DNA of 64,000 nt, taken from contig NC_084837.1 of NCBI RefSeq assembly GCF_033115175.1, positions 72,997,266-73,061,265 of the forward strand. Reading direction: 5' to 3'. The notes under the pieces were generated by a model. It worked only from the letters and a program-made list of their open reading frames with translations, was not told the DNA's origin and did not search any database. The DNA comes from Lepus europaeus (Eukaryota > Chordata > Mammalia > Lagomorpha > Leporidae). Below are positions 12,101 through 22,645 of this stretch, one piece after another (position 1 is the first letter of the stretch; each line of letters starts with the position of its first letter). The translations under genes were made by a program, and so were the position numbers.

Positions 12101-15100
12101 TGATGCTGCCAGCAAGCCTGTCTCTCCCTCAGGTTGCTGAGGACCGGAAAAGGCTGGCTCAGGCCACTGTACCCTCTTTCCTGACTGCTGGGGTTTGAAT
12201 GATTGCCCAGAAGGCATGTGTTGAAAACTTAGTCCCCAGCTGCAAGAGTGTTGAGAGGCAGGGCCTCTAAGAAGTGGATTAGGGCCCAGCAATTGGGTTT
12301 AGCTGAGTCGGTGCCAAGGGTTCTGTCCTCGTGAGTGGGCTCCCTATGAGGGATGGGTTCAGCCTCCTACTGTTCTCTCTCACCATGTAATGCCCGCTGC
12401 AGCGTTAAGAAAGAGCAAAGAAGGTCCTGACCAGACGGAGCTGCTCGACCTTGAACTTCACAGTCCCAGAACCACGAACCAGATAGATACATTTCTGTCC
12501 GTTATGAATCACCCAATCTGGCAGGCATTTGGTCCAGTGCCTAAGATGCTGCATTGCATATTGGGCTGCCTGAATTCAAGTCATGGCTCTGCTGTGTATT
12601 CTAGCTTCCTGCTAGTGCAGACACTGGGAAGTAGTGGTGATGGCTCAAGTATTTGGGTCCCTGCTACCCATATGGAACATCTGGATTGTGTTCTTGGCTC
12701 CTCACTTCAGCCTGGCCCAGCCCCAGCCATTGCAGCCATTGGGAGCTACTCTCTAAGTAAAATTCAATTTTGAAAAAAAAAAAAAATTATTCAACCTATG
12801 ATGTTAGGTTATGACAGCACAGAGTGGAATAAGACGTTGCCATCCTACTGGGATTGTATCTTAGCAATTGTAGTCATAGGAAGTTTATTGGGAACTTGCC
12901 AAGCAGGGAACAAAACTGGAAGAGTTCAACTTAGGCTTGTTGAAAAGCGAACAACCAAGAAACTCAGTGGGCTTCTTGCAAAGGGGTGTTCATGGGACTA
13001 GGTCTGGATGAGGTGGGGGAAGCAACAGTTATAACATTATGCAAGTCTCCCGGAGCCAGCCACCTTTGCCCTGGGTAATGTCGCTGCTGTCATTGTAGGT
13101 GAGACATGTGCCATACCCAACGATGACACCTTGGTTGGAAAAGTTGACGAGAAAGTCAATGAGCAACACTCCCCCAAAGCAGGTACAGAAGAAATCGTCC
13201 TGTTTTGAAAGTGGGTGCCTTACAGTCAGAGCTGGCACGTGACTCACTCCTCCTCTTCCCCTTCGGCTGGCAGAATCCACCATCACCTCCATTGGGAACC
13301 CAACACAAGTCTTCAAGGTCAAGGAGACTTTTGGGGCTTGGATACGAGAGTCTGCTAACAAGAACGACAGCCGCATCTGGGTGACTGAACACTTTTCAGG
13401 TACTTTCACGCGACACGGGCTTTACATCTGTGTTACAATTCTGGTTTGCTTGTTTTTTACTCTATTGCCTATCCTCAGGCTTGTTTTCTGTCTGTGTACC
13501 TGAAACCCCTGCTGATTGGTAAAATAAATTGCTCCTTATTTCAGGAAGCACAAGTGAGTGGTCAAAACAACTTTCTCCTTTTGAACTTGCTAACGACAAG
13601 CCCTGCAGCTCAGATCACAGGGGCCCGGCTGGGGGACCCACAGTGGAGCCTATCTAATTTTAGGCAGAGTACCCAGAAGGAAATTGCTTGGTGAGCTTGA
13701 TGGCTGCATGCCTTCCAAACCACAAAACCGCGATGTGGAAGAAATGTCAGAGATAAATCCTTGTGTTTTTAAGATTGATTGCTTTCTTTGAAATGCAGAG
13801 CAACTGAGAGAGAGCGAGAGCGAGAGAGCGAGAGAGCGAGAGAGAGAGAGAGAGAGAGAGAGGAGTTTCCATCTGCTGGGTCACTCCCCAAATAGTCCTG
13901 GGTCAGGCTGAAGCCAGGAGCCAGGAACTCCATCCTTGCCTCCTGCATGGGTGGCGGAGGCCACCCACTTGAGCCATCATCTGCCACTTTCCCGGGTGCC
14001 GTAGCAGGGAGCTGGATCAAAAGCAGAGCAGCTAGCATCAAGGTGGCATTCCTATATGGCATGCCAGTGTTGGAAGTGGCAGCTGAACCCGCTGCGCCAC
14101 CATGCTGGCCCCGGAGATAAATTCTTGGTGCACTGCCCATCTTTCTGTAAGTTCAGCCCCCTCCCAGGAGAGTACTCTTGGTCATCTTTCTCAGTTATCA
14201 GTTGGACGGAGATCCCAGCCACCTTACCACCACCCTGCCTCTGCACGTGACCCCTCCCACTGTCCCAGAGGCCTGTGGTCAGGGTTGCTCACGGCACTGT
14301 CAGTAGCCTCATCCCAGGAGGCGTCTGGCCAGCCATTGGTTGGAGAAGCAGCTGCTTTGATCCACAGGTTTGGCATGTCAGCTGACAGTAATCACCTGAT
14401 TTCCAGTCAGAAGGATTTGGGGGCTCAAAAGGAAAGAGTAGGGGCCAGCGCCATAGCACAGCAGGTAAAGCTACCGCCTACAGTGCCGGCATCCCATATG
14501 GGCACCAGGTCAAGTCCTGGCTGCTCCACTTCTGATCCAGCTCTCTGCTATGGCCCGGGAAAGCAGTAGAAGATGGCCCAAGTCCTTGGGCCTCTGCACC
14601 CGTGGGAGACCTGGAAGAGGCTCCTGGCTTCTGGCTTCAGATCGGCCCAGCTCCAGTGGTTGAGGTCATCTGGGGAGTGAACCAGCGGATGGAAGACTTC
14701 TCTCTCTCTCTCTCTCTGTCTCAGCCTCTGCCTCTCTCTAACCCTTTCTTTCAAATAAATACATCTTTAAGAAAAGACAAAGGGAAAGAGTAGTGACATT
14801 GGCCCATCAGCCGCTGCCGCAGAGGCAGGAAGAACTCGGGGAGGCCTGGGTGACTGCATGAGTGCCAGCTTCCTGCTCTTCCTGGGGTGGGCCTCTGCTG
14901 CTGGGGGGAGAAGGGAGCTCACCCCTGTGCCCTCAGAGGGTCACTGGGATACAAGGGGAAGGATCCACTAGGAGAAGAGGCGTATGGACTGCTGAGCGGG
15001 TCTGGGGGCAATGGTAGGGGTGTGGTCCTCCCAGCGCAGCGCCATTTAGAGCGTGTGCACCCCTTTCCTGGGGAGAACGGAGGTTGCTCACGCTGTGGAG

Positions 15101-18100
15101 GAGTTGTGAGTGATTGCTGGGGGAATGAATGGCCCAGCAGACAGGGATTCGCTTGTGAAAGATTCTTTCTAGAACTTGAATGAGCCCAGCAGACGGACGC
15201 CATCTTGGAAAGGCTATCAGCTGGCGGGTTGCCTTTCTCAGTCTTCTTCCCTGAGACAGATAAGGAGGCACAGGGCGGGGCTGGACGGCTGCATGTTCCG
15301 TCTCCCAGTCCAGGCAGATAAGGGAATTCCAGGGAGTGTCTCCCTACACCTGCAGGTGCAGAAGCAACACAAGCTTGTCCTGAGGGCCAAGCGCTTCGCA
15401 TGGCAAGCATGCCATTGTCAGGGTACGGCTCTCTGAGCCCCAGCGCTGCTCTGGTAGGACGTTTCATAAGCACCACAGAGTGGGCTGCAGAGATGGGGGG
15501 GGGGGAGCATCATTCTCTACAGGGGAGCAGAACCGAGCCTGTGGCTATGGCCTTTGAAGGACAGTTTTGGGTGCCATTGGGAGAGCTGGACTTTGAGTTT
15601 GGGACTCTTCACCCACGAGAGGGGACCCTGGGAAACATCTCAGTCTCAGCTCCCCTCCCCCTGAATGCCCCGACTGTCCGCAGCCGGGCACCCTCGGCAA
15701 GCGGTGTTTGCTGGGAAGTGGGCCGCAGCCTTTCGCTGGCTTCCCTCCCGCAGGCATCATGGTGAAGGAGTTCAAAGACCAGGCAGCCCTCCTGAACGGC
15801 AGCTGCACGTTCATCCACCTGCCCTACTATTTCCATGGCTGCGGCCACACCGTGTACAACAACTCTCTCTACTACCACAAAGGGGGCTCCAACACCATCG
15901 TGAGGTGAGTCGCTCGGGTCCACAGCCCCTCCTCCACGCACCTGGTGGCGAGGCATGCATCCCAGGCAGCACCCACCGTGCATCCGTGCAGTGCTTTCCT
16001 GAGCTATTTGGGAGTCAGGACTGCGTTTGCATCCCTTATCTATTGTCTGCCTGTCCCCCAGGCTGACCTGTGGCCTGGGAAGGCCAGGGCCAAGGGCAAG
16101 TGGACTTGGGTGGGCAGGCTCAGCTTTCTTAGAAGGGTTGCTCCCCTGATGGCAGTTCTGTTTGGAAAACCTTTGGGTGTGAAGAATGTCTTGTCAGACC
16201 AGGGACTGTAACCGGAAGTCAAGTGGCTTTGCCTTCAGATTCCCCTGTCATCCGGAGGGAGCCCGAGGCCAGTGCCCCCTCCCTCTGCATTTCCAAAGGG
16301 CCGCCTGGATGGGCTGTGCCCAGGACAGCAGCTGAGCCTTCCTGTCCCCCCACAGGAGTTTTGTCCCCATGGTTCAACGAGCACAGCTCGAGTCACCATG
16401 GGCAGATCAAGGGAGCAGTGCGTGGAAGCCAGGGCGCCTGGTCCCTGGTTCCAGCTCTTCCGCCCTCTCACTCTGTGGCCTTAGCCACAAGACACAGCTT
16501 CCATGGTCTCCCCGTCCTCCACTCAAACAGGAGACAGACCAGTGCCTCGGAGTCCTCCTGGCTCTGCCCCCTGTAGAGCAGGAACCCTGGGCTTATGGAT
16601 GCCATGGCCTGATCGTTCAAAACCAGAGGCGGTGACAGGGAGGGGGCACTGAACCCCTGGGCCCCTCCTCCCCTCGGCGAAGCCCAGGCTGCCTGTGTGA
16701 TCAGCCAGGTTAGACAAAGGCATCTGTTGTGGCGGGGGGGGGTGTTGCCCCTCCCTTACTTCATTCCCCTCTACCCAACTCCGTCGTCATCTCTACCCAT
16801 TTGGATAGAACTTGTGCCAGCAGAAGCGGACAAGTGGCCGCCCCTGCCACACAGAAGACATAGCTCCCGAGCCACCCTCCTTCCCGTGACATTCCTGCCA
16901 TGTTGTGGGGGCTGTTGTTACACAGAGGAAGAGCAGCAGTTCTGGGATAGATGAGCCCCAGGATGAGGATTGGCCTCTTTAAGAGAGGGTGTTGGGGCTG
17001 GCGCCGTGGCTCAATAGGCTAATCCTCCGCCTTGCGGCGCCGGCACCCCGGGTTCTAGTCCCTGTCCGGGCGCTGGATTCTGTCCCGGTTGCCCCTCTTC
17101 CAGGCCAGCTCTCTGCTGTGGCCCAGGAGTGCAGTGGAGGATGGCCCAAGTCCTTGGGCCCTGCACCCCATGGGAGACCAAGAGAAGCACCTGGCTCCTG
17201 CCATCGGATCAGCGCAGTGCACCGGCTGCAGTGCACCGGCTGCGGCGGCCATTGGAGGGTGAACCAACGGCAAAGGAAGACCTTTCTCTCTGTCTCTCTC
17301 TCTCACTGTCCACTCTGCCTGTCAAAAAAAAAAAAAAGAGAGAGAGAGAGAGGGTGTCGGGGCCGGTGCCATGGCTCACTTGGCTAATCCTCTGCCTGTG
17401 GCGCCAGCATTATGGGCACCGGGTTCTAGTCCCGGTTGCTCCTCTTCCAGTCCTGCTCTCTGCTGTGGCCCAGGAGGGCAGTGGAGGATGGCCCAAGTGC
17501 TTGGGCCCCTGCACTCCCATGGAAGACCAGGAGGAAGTAGCTCCACAGCCATTGCAGCCATCTGGGGAGTGAAACAGCAGATGGAAGACCCCATCCCCCA
17601 CCTCTGCATCTCTGTAACTGCCTTTCAAGCAAATAAATAAATCAGAGAGAGAGAGTCCTCTAGCGAGGCTAAGCTTGTGATGGCACGGATAGGAGACCGG
17701 TCCCCAGCCCCTGCTCGATGCCTGGTCACAGGCTGGGAGCCGAGGGAGAAGCAGATCTGAATTGGAGCCTGCTCCTGCTGGGAGAGAGACGTTTTCCTGA
17801 AGTGGGCAGCCGCCAGGGGCCGGTGGAACCGGCCACATGGCAGGAGGAAATCCCAGGCATCAGAGGAAGAATGCCTGCGTGCTGAGGGGTCCAGGACCTC
17901 CCATGCGCTCTCTCCCCTCTAGCTCCTTCTCAAACTTGCTGCGAGGTTTCTTCATCAATGCTGAGCTTGTTCCGTCAGATGCTCAGCCACAGTCCCACGG
18001 TTCCCAGCTCTTGCGCTGCTCAATGGCACCCTCTGCTGGTTCTCTTTTCCTTCAGCCGAATTATCCCTGAATTGTCATTTCTAGAGTTAGTAACCTTTTG

Positions 18101-19460
18101 AGCCATAATTCCCTTTTTTAAAGAATGCAATCTATAGTTTCCACCTGCCACACTACACGGCCCCCCAGGAGCAGAGGGGCCTGGGACCCCCACAGCACTG
18201 TTTATTCTGTCCGCCCATTTCCCGGGCAAAGCCCTGACTTCCGTACATCCCTCCTGAACCAGTGACTTTCATCTGAATCTTGAGGGCGATGAGAAGTTTC
18301 CCTTAAAATCATAACACAGAATGAATAGCTAACCCCCATATGGGCACGGGTTCAAGTCCCGGCTGCTCCTCTTCTGATCCAGTTCTCTGCTATGGCCTGG
18401 AAAAGCAGTGGAAGATGGCCCAAGTCCTTGGGCCCCTGCACCGGCATGGGAGACCTGGAAGAAGCTCCTGGCTCCTGACTTTGGATCAGCCCAGCTCTAG
18501 CCATTGCAGCCATTTGGGGTGTGAACCAGCAGTTGGAAGATGCTTCTCTATTTCTCTCCCACCCTCTGTTTGTAACTCTACCTCTCAAATAAATAAAATC
18601 TTAAGAAAAAAAAAAAAAAAAGGATTGGGCTGGGTCATCTGCCACAGGGGGCAGCAGTGACCTGGGGGCTGGTGAGGTTGGGGCATTTTCCCAGGGCTCT
18701 GGCTGGTGAGTGGTGGCTTCTATGTGAATCCATGCTGACTGCGGGAAGTGCTCTCTTTGCCCGCCCTGCCCAAGCTGGTTGTGCACTGACCTTTACAGCC
18801 TGGCTGCCAGTAGCCCAGGGGGAGGGCCAGTGCGCCAGGCATCACCAAGGCCTTGTTAGAAGTGCAGAATCCTGGCCTCACCCCAGACCGACTAACTCGG
18901 TTTAGTTAGAGGAGCCCCATAAACCACCTGTGTCCACAAAATTCGTGACGCCTGTCTGCTTCTTCTCCTTGACACATTTCAGATTTGATTTTGGCAAAGA
19001 AACATCAGAAACGCTGAAGCTTGAGAATGCCCTGTATTTTGACCGCAAATACCTTTTCGCCAATTCCAAGACGTACTTCAACCTGGCTGTGGACGAACAG
19101 GGGCTGTGGATCATCTACGCTTCAAGCGTGGATGGCTCGAGCATCCTTGTCGCACAGCTGGAGGAGAGGACCTTCTCCGTGGCACAGCACATCAATACCA
19201 CGTACCCCAAGTCCAAGGCAGGCAACGCCTTCATCGCCCGCGGGATCCTCTATGTCACAGACACCAAAGACACGAGGGTAACATTCGCCTTTGATCTGCT
19301 AGGAGGGAAGCAGATCAATGCCAACTTCGATGTCAGAACTTCCCAGTCTGTTCTCGCCATGTTATCCTACAACATGAGAGACCAGCACCTGTACTCCTGG
19401 GAAGATGGCCACCTGCTGCTGTACCCAGTGCAGTTCCTGGCGGCTCCGTTCAGCCAGTGA
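9040..19460 (+). CDS. GLDN: Gliomedin, C-terminal six exons (join 9040-9186, 11199-11327, 13099-13182, 13274-13399, 15754-15904, 18983-19460)
   Basis: Gliomedin is a type II membrane or shed extracellular protein of myelinating Schwann cells. It binds neurofascin and NrCAM and clusters sodium channels at nodes of Ranvier (family knowledge). The window encodes about 370 residues plus the stop, the C-terminal two thirds of a protein of about 550. In order: a Gly-X-Y collagen segment (exons 1-2 here), a linker containing NGQCPGETC, then an olfactomedin domain from about exon 4 to the stop. Every junction has AG/GT signals and the phases match: the first four exons start and end in phase 1, and the last two are joined by a split Arg codon. 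Upstream exons (cytoplasmic tail, transmembrane segment, first collagen segment) were not found in 1-9039 and should lie before the window. No frameshift or premature stop was seen. Confidence 0.96.
9755..9865 (+). repeat. L2-like fragment
   Basis: GGGACTGTGCCAGTGACTAG, a GAATAGGAAAATGAG-like stretch and a later CCCCCAAGGAAC resemble the L2 3' end. Short and diverged. Confidence 0.5.
10870..11040 (+). repeat. MIR fragment
   Basis: GACCCTGGGCAGATCGATGA, AAGACTCGGTTTCCGGAG and CACAGTTCCTAGCACGTGCC follow MIR order. Confidence 0.6.
11199..11327 (+). CDS. GLDN: GLDN exon, Gly-Pro-Pro run and linker
   Basis: A 129-bp exon after a TC-rich acceptor (CTCTCCAG) and before donor GTCACG. It encodes [12 protein letters not shown] followed by uninterrupted Gly-Pro-Pro triplets, then a basic stretch [10 protein letters not shown] and LFNGQCPG. 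The GPP run is the most stable triple-helix-forming part; the basic stretch closes the collagen domain. The donor GTCACG is weaker than usual, but the frame continues exactly into the next exon. Confidence 0.94.
12185..12845 (+). repeat. MaLR-type LTR interrupted by a SINE
   Basis: GGTTTGAATGATTGCCCAG, GTTGAAAACTTAGTCCCC, GTGAGTGGGCTCCCTATGAG and CTCTCACCATGTAATGCC are in the order of ERVL-MaLR LTRs. A diverged SINE occupies 12523-12787, after which the LTR end (GGTTATGACAGCACAGAGTG) resumes. It lies in a GLDN intron. Confidence 0.7.
12523..12787 (+). repeat. Diverged tRNA-derived SINE
   Basis: CCAGTGCCTAAGATGCTGCA, ATTCAAGTCATGGCTCTGCT and GATGGCTCAAGTATTTGGGT, with an A-rich tail. An older relative of the C repeat, inserted in the MaLR LTR. 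Confidence 0.75.
13099..13182 (+). CDS. GLDN: GLDN exon, linker before the olfactomedin domain
   Basis: An 84-bp symmetric phase 1-1 exon. It encodes [14 protein letters not shown] and then an acidic/polar stretch ending HSPKA. It is flanked by TTGTAG and GTACAG. Its cysteine together with the preceding QC makes a close Cys pair just before the propeller domain. Confidence 0.93.
13274..13399 (+). CDS. GLDN: GLDN exon, start of olfactomedin domain
   Basis: A 126-bp exon with acceptor GGCTGGCAG and donor GTACTTT. It encodes [19 protein letters not shown], then GAWIRES and RIWVTEHFS. The FG-W-(I/M)-R/K-D/E pattern is the typical first strand of olfactomedin beta-propellers. The intron between this exon and the previous one is only 91 bp. 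Confidence 0.95.
13771..14113 (-). repeat. C-repeat SINE with expanded (GA)n/(GAGC)n tract
   Basis: Antisense copy whose pyrimidine region has expanded to about 55 bases of GAGAGCGAGA-type repeat (13806-13862). Ends GCGCCACCATGCTGGCCCC. Confidence 0.9.
14441..14772 (+). repeat. C-repeat SINE
   Basis: GGGGCCAGCGCCATAGCACA to CAAATAAATACATCTTTAAG. Flanked by the duplication AAAGGAAAGAGTA / AAAGGGAAAGAGTA. Confidence 0.9.
14773..15753. other. GLDN intron, nothing recognised
   Basis: GC-rich, unique-looking sequence with a G run at about 15497-15506. No exon or repeat seen. Confidence 0.6.
15754..15904 (+). CDS. GLDN: GLDN exon, olfactomedin domain
   Basis: A 151-bp exon, acceptor CCCTCCCGCAG and donor GTGAGTC. 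It encodes [19 protein letters not shown], then the conserved PYYFHGCGH and YNNSLYYHK motifs of the olfactomedin family (Y-hydrophobic-G-x-G-H-V/T-V-Y-N). NGS and NNS are possible N-glycosylation sequons. It ends inside an Arg codon completed by the next exon. Confidence 0.96.
15905..16993. other. GLDN intron, nothing recognised
   Basis: GC-rich sequence with no repeat match and no exon. Its low repeat content stands out from the rest of the window. Confidence 0.6.
16994..17336 (+). repeat. C-repeat SINE (CTGTCA-A type)
   Basis: GGGGCTGGCGCCGTGGCTCA to CTCTGCCTGTCAAAAAAAAA. The flanks share AAGAGAGGGTGT-like sequence. Confidence 0.95.
17359..17643 (+). repeat. C-repeat SINE
   Basis: Second + copy in tandem, GGGGCCGGTGCCATGGCTCA to GCAAATAAATAAATC. 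Confidence 0.9.
18330..18622 (+). repeat. C-repeat SINE, 5' truncated
   Basis: Starts at CCCCCATATGGGCACGGGTT and ends in CAAATAAATAAAATCTTAAG plus an A run. Confidence 0.9.
18835..18905 (+). repeat. MER5-like fragment
   Basis: CTTGTTAGAAGTGCAGAATC followed by CTGGCCTCACCCCAGACC resembles the MER5 hAT repeat. It ends about 80 bp before the last GLDN exon. Confidence 0.5.
18983..19460 (+). CDS. GLDN: GLDN terminal coding exon, olfactomedin domain C-terminal half
   Basis: A 478-bp coding part that opens after CACATTTCAG. It encodes [19 protein letters not shown], then [48 protein letters not shown] and [20 protein letters not shown], all signature olfactomedin blade sequences. Stop TGA is at 19458-19460. 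NTT is a sequon. The frame is intact throughout, at the expected domain length. Confidence 0.97.
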
Positions 19461-20341
19461 TGTGCTGCATTCTCTTCTCCTCACTGGATCTCACGTGTCT
19501 TCTGGGACCATTTTTGTCCCATCAGAAAACCTGTCTTTAAAGGTAGCCGGGTTCTTAGAGCTTAATCTCACATCATATGCATTCTGTAGTCAGTGAGCCC
19601 CCTGTGAAACCCTAGTGCCCGCTGTGGGGTAGCATCAGGCTGGAAGTTGCAATGGCTCTAGAGCTTCCTCCACGTATGAGTTGGCCAGGTTGCCGACCCT
19701 TCCTTGGGCCTTGGTTTCCCCATTGGTAATATTCAGCAGGTGACCAAGAAAATGGGCACAGTTTTCTCTACCTACAAGAATTTCTGTGGTGTTTGGCTAC
19801 CGCTACTCTCGCAGTTTTTATAGCCCCATTTTCTGTTTTTTGTAGCCGGGTGCTAAGTAACTTTACCTGTAAGATCATAGCCTTGTTGCTTCAACAGTGA
19901 ATTCTGCAGTGCCGTGGGAAAATACGCTGAGCCTTTATGGCTTCTAAGGCACCATGACGTCCATAATTTATTACTTTTCTCCACATTGCACCTGCCGCCT
20001 CAGAGTGACCCGACCCTCTGCCTTTGATTGCAGCTCCCCGATCAGCAAAAGCCAAGAGCAGCTACATGCCCAGGCTTCTCAGTGAGACAGCATCGGCCCT
20101 TCCGGGTTTCTATCCATTTCCCATCAGGTTGACTTGCAGCGGTGGGTCTCCAGGGCGCTCCAGCTACTGCTGCTGCTGCTGCTTCTTTTTTTAGGGAAAG
20201 GGTGTACTGATGGAAATCCGACAGATCGGAGGGAAGGGGTGAAGAAGAAAGAGCGGGGTCAGGAGAAAGAGACAGGGAGTCTGGCTTCTTCTACCACAGC
20301 CACAGATCCAGAGTAAAGGGCCCCGCCCCCCGCCCCTGCCT

Positions 20342-20640
20342 TAGCCATGGTTTCAGTTACCACAGTTAACCATAGTCCAAGAATACATCCAGTACAAGGA
20401 GGGATTAAGATATTCAGAGTGACAGAGAGAGAGAGAGAGAGGCCACATTCACATAACCTTTACTACATCGTATGGTTACAGTTGTTCTACTTAGTTATTA
20501 GTTATTGTTGTTAATCTCCGGCTCTGCATCATTTACAAATTGAATGTTATCATAGGTATATGTAGGGGAAAAACCATGGCCTACATAGGGGTCGGCATTG
20601 TCCGTGGTTTCGGGCCGGACAACAGGGGACTGCTGGACTA
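20342..20640 (+). mobile_element. Tigger-type DNA transposon remnant
   Basis: GTTTCAGTTACCACAGTTAA at one side, and ATGTTATCATAGGTATATGT, GGGGTCGGCATTGTCCGTGG and TTTCGGGCCGGACAACAGGG at the other, match the ends of Tigger/pogo-type human repeats. A (GA)n patch lies inside. Confidence 0.6.
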
Positions 20641-20711
20641 CATGCTGTGCGAATGGACAGTGTCTGGTCGGAACTGTGACACTCTACGGTCTTTGGAAGA
20701 GAGGTACCATT

Positions 20712-20930
20712 TGTGAGTTCATCTAGATCAGGGGGTGGGAAAGCTGGCCATAAGCCAGTTCTTCACATGTTCTTGTAAATAAAGCTTTATTAAAACAGTC
20801 CCCTCCGTTTGTTCATGTATCATAGACAGTCACTGTTGCTCTGTAGTGGTGGACGGGAGCAGGTGCAGCAGAGGCTGGGTGGGCCCACAAAGCCTAAAAC
20901 ATCTACTAGCAGCTTGTTTTGTTTTGTTCC
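20712..20930 (-). repeat. Old interspersed DNA repeat (copy 1)
   Basis: In reverse complement it shares the order TAGACAAT/GACTGTCTATG, GTTTTAATAAAGCTTTATTT with the copy at 26575. It supplies the candidate GLDN poly(A) hexamer. Probably a hAT-type MER repeat; the exact family was not assigned. Confidence 0.5.
20778..20783 (+). terminator. Candidate GLDN polyadenylation signal AATAAA
   Basis: First canonical hexamer found on the + strand after the GLDN stop, 1.3 kb downstream. It sits inside an old interspersed repeat, so it may be incidental. GT-rich sequence follows within about 40-60 bases. Confidence 0.3.
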
Positions 20931-21561
20931 AGACTGAGAAGTGGCCCTTGCTGTGGTCTGAGGTTTAGGCAGAGGGGAAGGCTAAGAACAGCACAAAATG
21001 CAGGGGCCCTGCACGAAGCCCTGAGTGAGCTGCTCTTTGCTATAGCTAATTTTAAAGGTTCTGATCTAGGGTCCTCGGAGGGCAGGTGAGACTGCAGGTG
21101 GACCGGCTCCTAAGTGCCCGTACACACGCACATTTTCTGCTGGCTCAGTTCTTTGGGCGCCCTGTGCCGAGTGCCCTTGCAGGGCCACTGGGAGGAGAGA
21201 GGAAGTTGGGACAAGGCCCTGGGTGCTGCAGCCAGGCCCGGAACTAGAACAGTGCTTATATGAAGCTCTGTCAGCAACTGGCCCTGGCCTGTGGGTGTCC
21301 TGAAACTGTCTGGACCCAGATTCGTTTTCAGTGGCCTTGAGTCATCACTTTCTACCTTATTAACAGAAGCGTTTTCCAACTTCAGGGAAGAACAGATCTA
21401 ATGGTTTCAATCTCCCCCACTCTCCGAAGATACCTGGGCAGCTGTTAGCGACTTATTTGTTGTTATATTTTAAGATAATGGATATTTGAAACTAACCCCT
21501 CCCCTCACTTTTAATTACTTGGTTGCATTGTGTCATCATAGCTTTTTAAAAAAGCCCTTTC

Positions 21562-21886
21562 GGGGCCAGCACTGTGGTGCAGTGGGTTAACACCCTGGCC
21601 TGAAGCGCCGGCATCCCATTTGGGTGCCAGTTCGAGTCCCGGCTGCTCCACTTCCAATCCAGCTCTCTGCTATGGCCTGGGAAAGCAGTAGAAGATGGCC
21701 CAAGTCCTTGGGAGACCCAGAAAAAGCTCTTGGCTCCTGGCTTCGGATTGGCACAGCTCCAGCCGCTGTGACCAACTGGGGAGTGAACCAGCAGATGGAA
21801 GACCTCTCTCTATCTCTCTGCCTCTCCTCTCTGTGTAACTCTAACTTTCAAATAAATAAATAAATCTTAAAAAAAAAAAAAAAAAA
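21562..21886 (+). repeat. C-repeat SINE
   Basis: GGGGCCAGCACTGTGGTGCA to AATAAATAAATAAATCTT plus an A run. Flanking AAAAAAGCCCT duplication. Confidence 0.95.
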
Positions 21887-21891
21887 GCCCT

Positions 21892-22220
21892 GGGGCCAGT
21901 ACTGTGGCTCACTAGGCTAATCCTCCGCCTGCAGCGCTGGCATCCCATATGGGTGCCAGGTTCTAGTCCCAGTTGCTCCTCTTCCAGTCCAGCTCTCTGC
22001 TGTGGCCTGGGAAGGCAGTAGAGGATGACTCAAGTGCTTGGGCCCCTGCACCCCCATGGGAGACCAGGAGGAAGCACCCGGCTCCTGGCTTCAGATTGGT
22101 GCAGCTCTGGCCGTAGCAGCCATTTTGGGGGTGAACCAATGGAAGGAAGACCTTTCTCTCTGTCTCTCTCTCTCTCACTGTCTAACTCTATCTGTCGAAT
22201 AAAAAAAAAAAAAAAAAAAA
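21892..22220 (+). repeat. C-repeat SINE
   Basis: Directly follows the previous copy, sharing the GCCCT flank. TGGGGCCAGTACTGTGGCTC to a 20-base A run. Confidence 0.95.
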
Positions 22221-22471
22221 GAAGCCCTCTCTTCAGATTCATGTTTTGTAATGAAGTCAAAGAATCTCACATTCAGGATCAGTGTGTCTAAGGAATACTA
22301 GTGTTGATTAACATGAGTATGTGTATGGCTATTTCTGCATACAGGTGACCTGGATATGAGTATAACTTTAGTAACAGTATTAGTAATGTATACAATATGG
22401 TAGCAACTAAAAGAGGTTAGTTATTGAATTGACATATATTTCTTCTAGAGAATGCTTTAGAAGTCCCAGTG

Positions 22472-22645
22472 TTGAGGCGCTGGTGTTGTGTTGCCGCAGG
22501 TTAAGCTAACGCCTGCAACACCAGCATCCCATATCGGAGCACCAGTTAGTCCTGGCTGCTCCACCTTTCTGCTGATGTACCTGGGGAGGCAGCAGATGAC
22601 GGTGCAAGTGTTTGGGTCCCTGCTACCCACATGGGAGACCAGGGT
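22472..22645 (+). repeat. SINE, truncated
   Basis: GAGGCGCTGGTGTTGTGTTG, then CTACCCACATGGGAGACC, where it stops before the tail. Confidence 0.75.

Larger units (their letters stand above)
19461..20790 (+). other. GLDN: Probable GLDN 3' UTR and downstream sequence
   Basis: Non-coding sequence after the GLDN stop. The first 850 bases look unique apart from a MIR-like patch near 19685-19745. Next come a CTG run (about 20166-20180), a Tigger-like remnant and a further old repeat that contains the first AATAAA after the stop (20778-20783). Where the transcript really ends cannot be fixed from sequence alone. Confidence 0.5.

Noticed and set aside
13806..13862. Regular short repeats as a possible CRISPR-like array
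   Set aside because: They are simple GA/GAGC microsatellite units without spacers, in a mammalian genome.
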